From: JACPRL01 sp035573715
GTDB taxonomy: Bacteria; Acidobacteriota; Terriglobia; Acidiferrales; 2-02-FULL-67-57
Length of the DNA stretch: 64,000 nucleotides
Direction of reading: 5' to 3'
Assembly (NCBI GenBank): GCA_035573715.1
Contig: DATLZZ010000024.1
Span: forward strand, 1 to 64,000
This document shows positions 60,279-64,000 of this stretch, piece by piece. The notes under the pieces were generated by a model. It saw only the letters and a program-made list of their open reading frames with translations. It had not been told where the DNA came from and ran no database searches. Within the stretch, counting starts at the first letter, position 1; every line of letters begins with the position of its first letter. The position numbers and the translations under genes are program-made.

Positions 60279-60548
60279 ATGGGTCTGGCCCGGGAAGCCA
60301 AGACAGGGTTGATTGAGCGCCATCGTCTGCACAAGGCGGACACGGGTTCGCCGGAAGTGCAGATTGCCATTTTGAGCGAGCGTATCAGCCAGCTCACCGG
60401 GCATTTCAAGACCCACAGCAAAGACCACGCGTCGCGCCGCGGCTTGATTCAGATGGTCAGCCGCCGCCGCCGCCTTCTGGACTACCTGAAGAACAACGAC
60501 TCCGAGCGCTACAAGGCCGTGGTCGAGAAACTCGGTTTGCGCAAGTAA
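60279..60548 (+). CDS. rpsO: Small ribosomal subunit protein uS15
   Basis: Binds 16S rRNA in the central domain and helps assemble the 30S platform. The 89-residue protein is the normal length. Family motifs are HKADTGSPEVQIAILSERI (about residues 18-36), HSKDHASRRGLIQMVSRRRRLLDYLK (about 46-71) and a basic end GLRK. The ATG at 60279 gives the canonical start MGLAREAK after a purine-rich stretch. The order rpsO-pnp is conserved across many bacteria. Confidence 0.97.
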   Translation: MGLAREAKTGLIERHRLHKADTGSPEVQIAILSERISQLTGHFKTHSKDHASRRGLIQMVSRRRRLLDYLKNNDSERYKAVVEKLGLRK

Positions 60549-60569
60549 CGCGCGCCGCCCGTTTCCCCA

Positions 60570-60652
60570 GGAAGCCCAGAAATCCCCGAGTCGCTTTGTT
60601 TCTGTTGCGGATGGATTCAGAAACAGGTTCTGCAATCCCCAGCCTTCTGGGC
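60570..60652 (+). promoter_or_regulatory. Nested stem-loops in the rpsO-pnp intergenic region
   Basis: GCCCAGAA (60574-60581) pairs with TTCTGGGC (60645-60652), enclosing TGTTTCTG (60597-60604) and CAGAAACA (60618-60625). In Escherichia coli the equivalent gap holds a stem cut by RNase III, after which PNPase degrades its own leader. A similar role is inferred here. Confidence 0.55.
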
Positions 60653-60732
60653 GAATTCCTTTCCAACCCCACTGAACAGGGAGCCGCTCGAGTCCCCGCC
60701 TGCGGCGGGCAAGCGCTTCCGGAGGAACTGAA

Positions 60733-62853
<2,121 letters not shown>

Positions 62854-62876
62854 GCATCAGCCTCCGCACAAACTGA

Positions 62877-62904
62877 ACCCCGTCCCGAATTCTCGGGCCG
62901 GGGT
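62877..62904 (+). terminator. Hairpin after pnp
   Basis: ACCCCG and CGGGGT arms enclose an inner TCCCGA/TCGGG pairing. The element lies 24 bases after the pnp stop. The following T content is low (GTTGCT), so it may be a processing hairpin rather than a classical terminator. Confidence 0.5.
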
Positions 62905-62927
62905 GTTGCTACTGGGATGAACTTTCC

Positions 62928-62956
62928 TTGACCCGGTGGGCGACCCGTGCGACAAT
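62928..62956 (+). promoter_or_regulatory. Predicted promoter of the metalloprotease gene
   Basis: TTGACC (62928-62933), a 17-base spacer and GACAAT (62951-62956), about 40 bases before the ATG. Confidence 0.5.
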
Positions 62957-62997
62957 CGGCCCAATCTGCACGGCAAGTGGAGGTCGCCGGGGCGCTC

Positions 62998-64000
62998 ATG
63001 GCGTTTTCTTTCTTCGGGGTTGGCCGTGCTCAACGACTGATCTTGTGCTCCGTTGTGTTGCTGCTTGGTTGCGGCAGTTTCGGAGTCGCCGCGGCAGCGC
63101 CGGTGAACGCTGATGGCGACATTGAATTGATCGGCTGGTTCCACCTCGTCTGGGGCGACGGGTTGCCGGGCTCCAACGTCGATACGCAGATTCTCTACTT
63201 CCTCATAGACGACCAGGGACGGTGGACGCGGCTGCTGCTGGACGAAGCGCTGGCCCAGCGGTTTCGCGGACTGCTGACGCTCGACCGGCGGCGAGTGGTG
63301 GTCCGCGGCTCTGCCCTTGCCCTGCCTCTCTCCGCTCCAGGCTCCGTTCTCTTCCCGGTCGTTGAAGTCAGGACGGTCAACTTCGAATCCGTAAAGGAAG
63401 AGACGTTGGCGGCGCAGGGAGCAGCCGCTCTGGTTGGGGTGAAGCCGTGGGCTACGCTGCTGTGCCGGTTCTCGGATTCGACCGACGTCACCCCGCAGGC
63501 CGTCCAATGGGTACAGCAGCTCATGGGCTCCTCCTCGCCGGGGATGGACCACTACTGGCGCGAGCTCTCGTACGACAACATCAACCTCACCGGCAGTGTG
63601 GTCGTCGGCTGGTACAACCTGCCCCAACCCGCTTCCTTCTACGCGCCCGATCCCCAGGGTAACCCCAACTTCCAGGCTCTGCTCAATGACTGTACCGCCG
63701 CCGCCGACGCGGACGTGTTCTTCCCGAACTTCACCGGCATCAATCTCCTCTTCAATAACAGCATCGGATGCTGTGCGTTTGGCGGCGGCGCCACGCTGAC
63801 GCGCGATGGGCAGACACTCAACTACTCCGTCACGTGGATGCCGCCGAGTGGTTTTGGCCACCAGAAGGTCATGGCCCACGAGATGGGCCACGGCTTCGGG
63901 CTCCCGCATTCCTCCGGTCCCTACGCTGCTACCTACGATTCCAACTGGGATGTGATGAGCGGGGGAGGGATCTGCCCGCCCGAACATCCTGACTTCGGTT
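62998..64000 (+). CDS. Secreted zinc metalloprotease, partial (runs off the window)
   Basis: The open frame runs from the ATG at 62998 to the window edge without a stop (334 residues seen). A signal peptide or lipobox-like N-terminus (LILCSVVLLLGCGSFGVAAA) is followed by an about 170-residue region without known domain. A catalytic region then has MAHEMGHGFGLPHSSG (HExxHxxGxxH, about residues 293-303) and DVMSGGG shortly after, which may be the Met-turn. This is a metzincin pattern resembling reprolysin/gametolysin-like peptidases. The C-terminal domains lie outside the window. GGAGG lies 13 bases upstream, further than ideal. Confidence 0.8.
   Translation, partial: MAFSFFGVGRAQRLILCSVVLLLGCGSFGVAAAAPVNADGDIELIGWFHLVWGDGLPGSNVDTQILYFLIDDQGRWTRLLLDEALAQRFRGLLTLDRRRVVVRGSALALPLSAPGSVLFPVVEVRTVNFESVKEETLAAQGAAALVGVKPWATLLCRFSDSTDVTPQAVQWVQQLMGSSSPGMDHYWRELSYDNINLTGSVVVGWYNLPQPASFYAPDPQGNPNFQALLNDCTAAADADVFFPNFTGINLLFNNSIGCCAFGGGATLTRDGQTLNYSVTWMPPSGFGHQKVMAHEMGHGFGLPHSSGPYAATYDSNWDVMSGGGICPPEHPDFG

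Overview
The window is a high-GC chromosomal segment (most genes roughly 63-68% GC by eye), probably from a member of the Acidobacteriota. The clearest taxonomic pointer is the broken secreted gene at 22164-24846, whose C-terminal domain matches the 'Solibacter' TIGR03437 type (the GAVNAASF / VAPGSIVAVFG / GLGAVT signature). The abundance of hybrid two-component proteins, tandem membrane pyrophosphatases and short inverted repeats between genes fits that phylum. No plasmid, phage or IS genes are visible. A finer assignment is not supported.

Layout. 1-930: decayed DUF4136-like gene, then the RNase P RNA gene (minus). 1148-2605: a lower-GC two-gene islet, an HNH-repeat protein with a PD-(D/E)XK-like nuclease domain and an unrecognised partner. 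2750-7193: ligA, a YdjM-like membrane hydrolase and two membrane proteins. 7234-12005: two adjacent membrane pyrophosphatases, one with the K+-dependent and one with the K+-independent signature. 12493-15091: glgC and an MscS channel. 15321-21983: a signalling block (hybrid kinase, CheY-like regulator, soluble kinase) facing a J-domain protein and a PilB-like ATPase fused to zinc ribbons and a receiver. 22164-25202: broken VWA/TIGR03437 gene and a small membrane protein. 25420-28268: diguanylate cyclase, zinc-ribbon receiver and coiled-coil protein. 28272-35309: malQ, small secreted proteins, a DinB-like protein, a 1-Cys peroxiredoxin, tRNA-Cys and galT. 35350-41371: GT2-YraN fusion, class III aminotransferase, trypsin-like lipoprotein, MetR-like regulator and cysS.

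41474-54186 holds the most interesting unit. It is one long minus-strand run: fatty acyl-CoA reductase-like protein, thioester-reductase-like protein, pyruvyl-transferase family protein, AMP-ligase, crotonase, a lower-GC nuclease-like insertion, acyl carrier protein, a second AMP-ligase, lipid kinase, PlsC and a LysM protein. Several junctions are GTGA/ATGA overlaps. The set contains what is needed to activate, carry, reduce and transfer fatty acyl chains onto a glycerophosphate backbone. I infer an unusual (fatty-alcohol, alkyl or ether) membrane lipid pathway.

54218-end: TIGR01777 epimerase, copper P-type ATPase, TlpA-like thioredoxin, HpnB-like glycosyltransferase, folE, the conserved rpsO-pnp pair, and the start of a secreted HExxH metalloprotease that runs off the window.

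Two genes, ligA and malQ, have a -10 box exactly 6 nt before the preferred start codon, which suggests leaderless transcripts.
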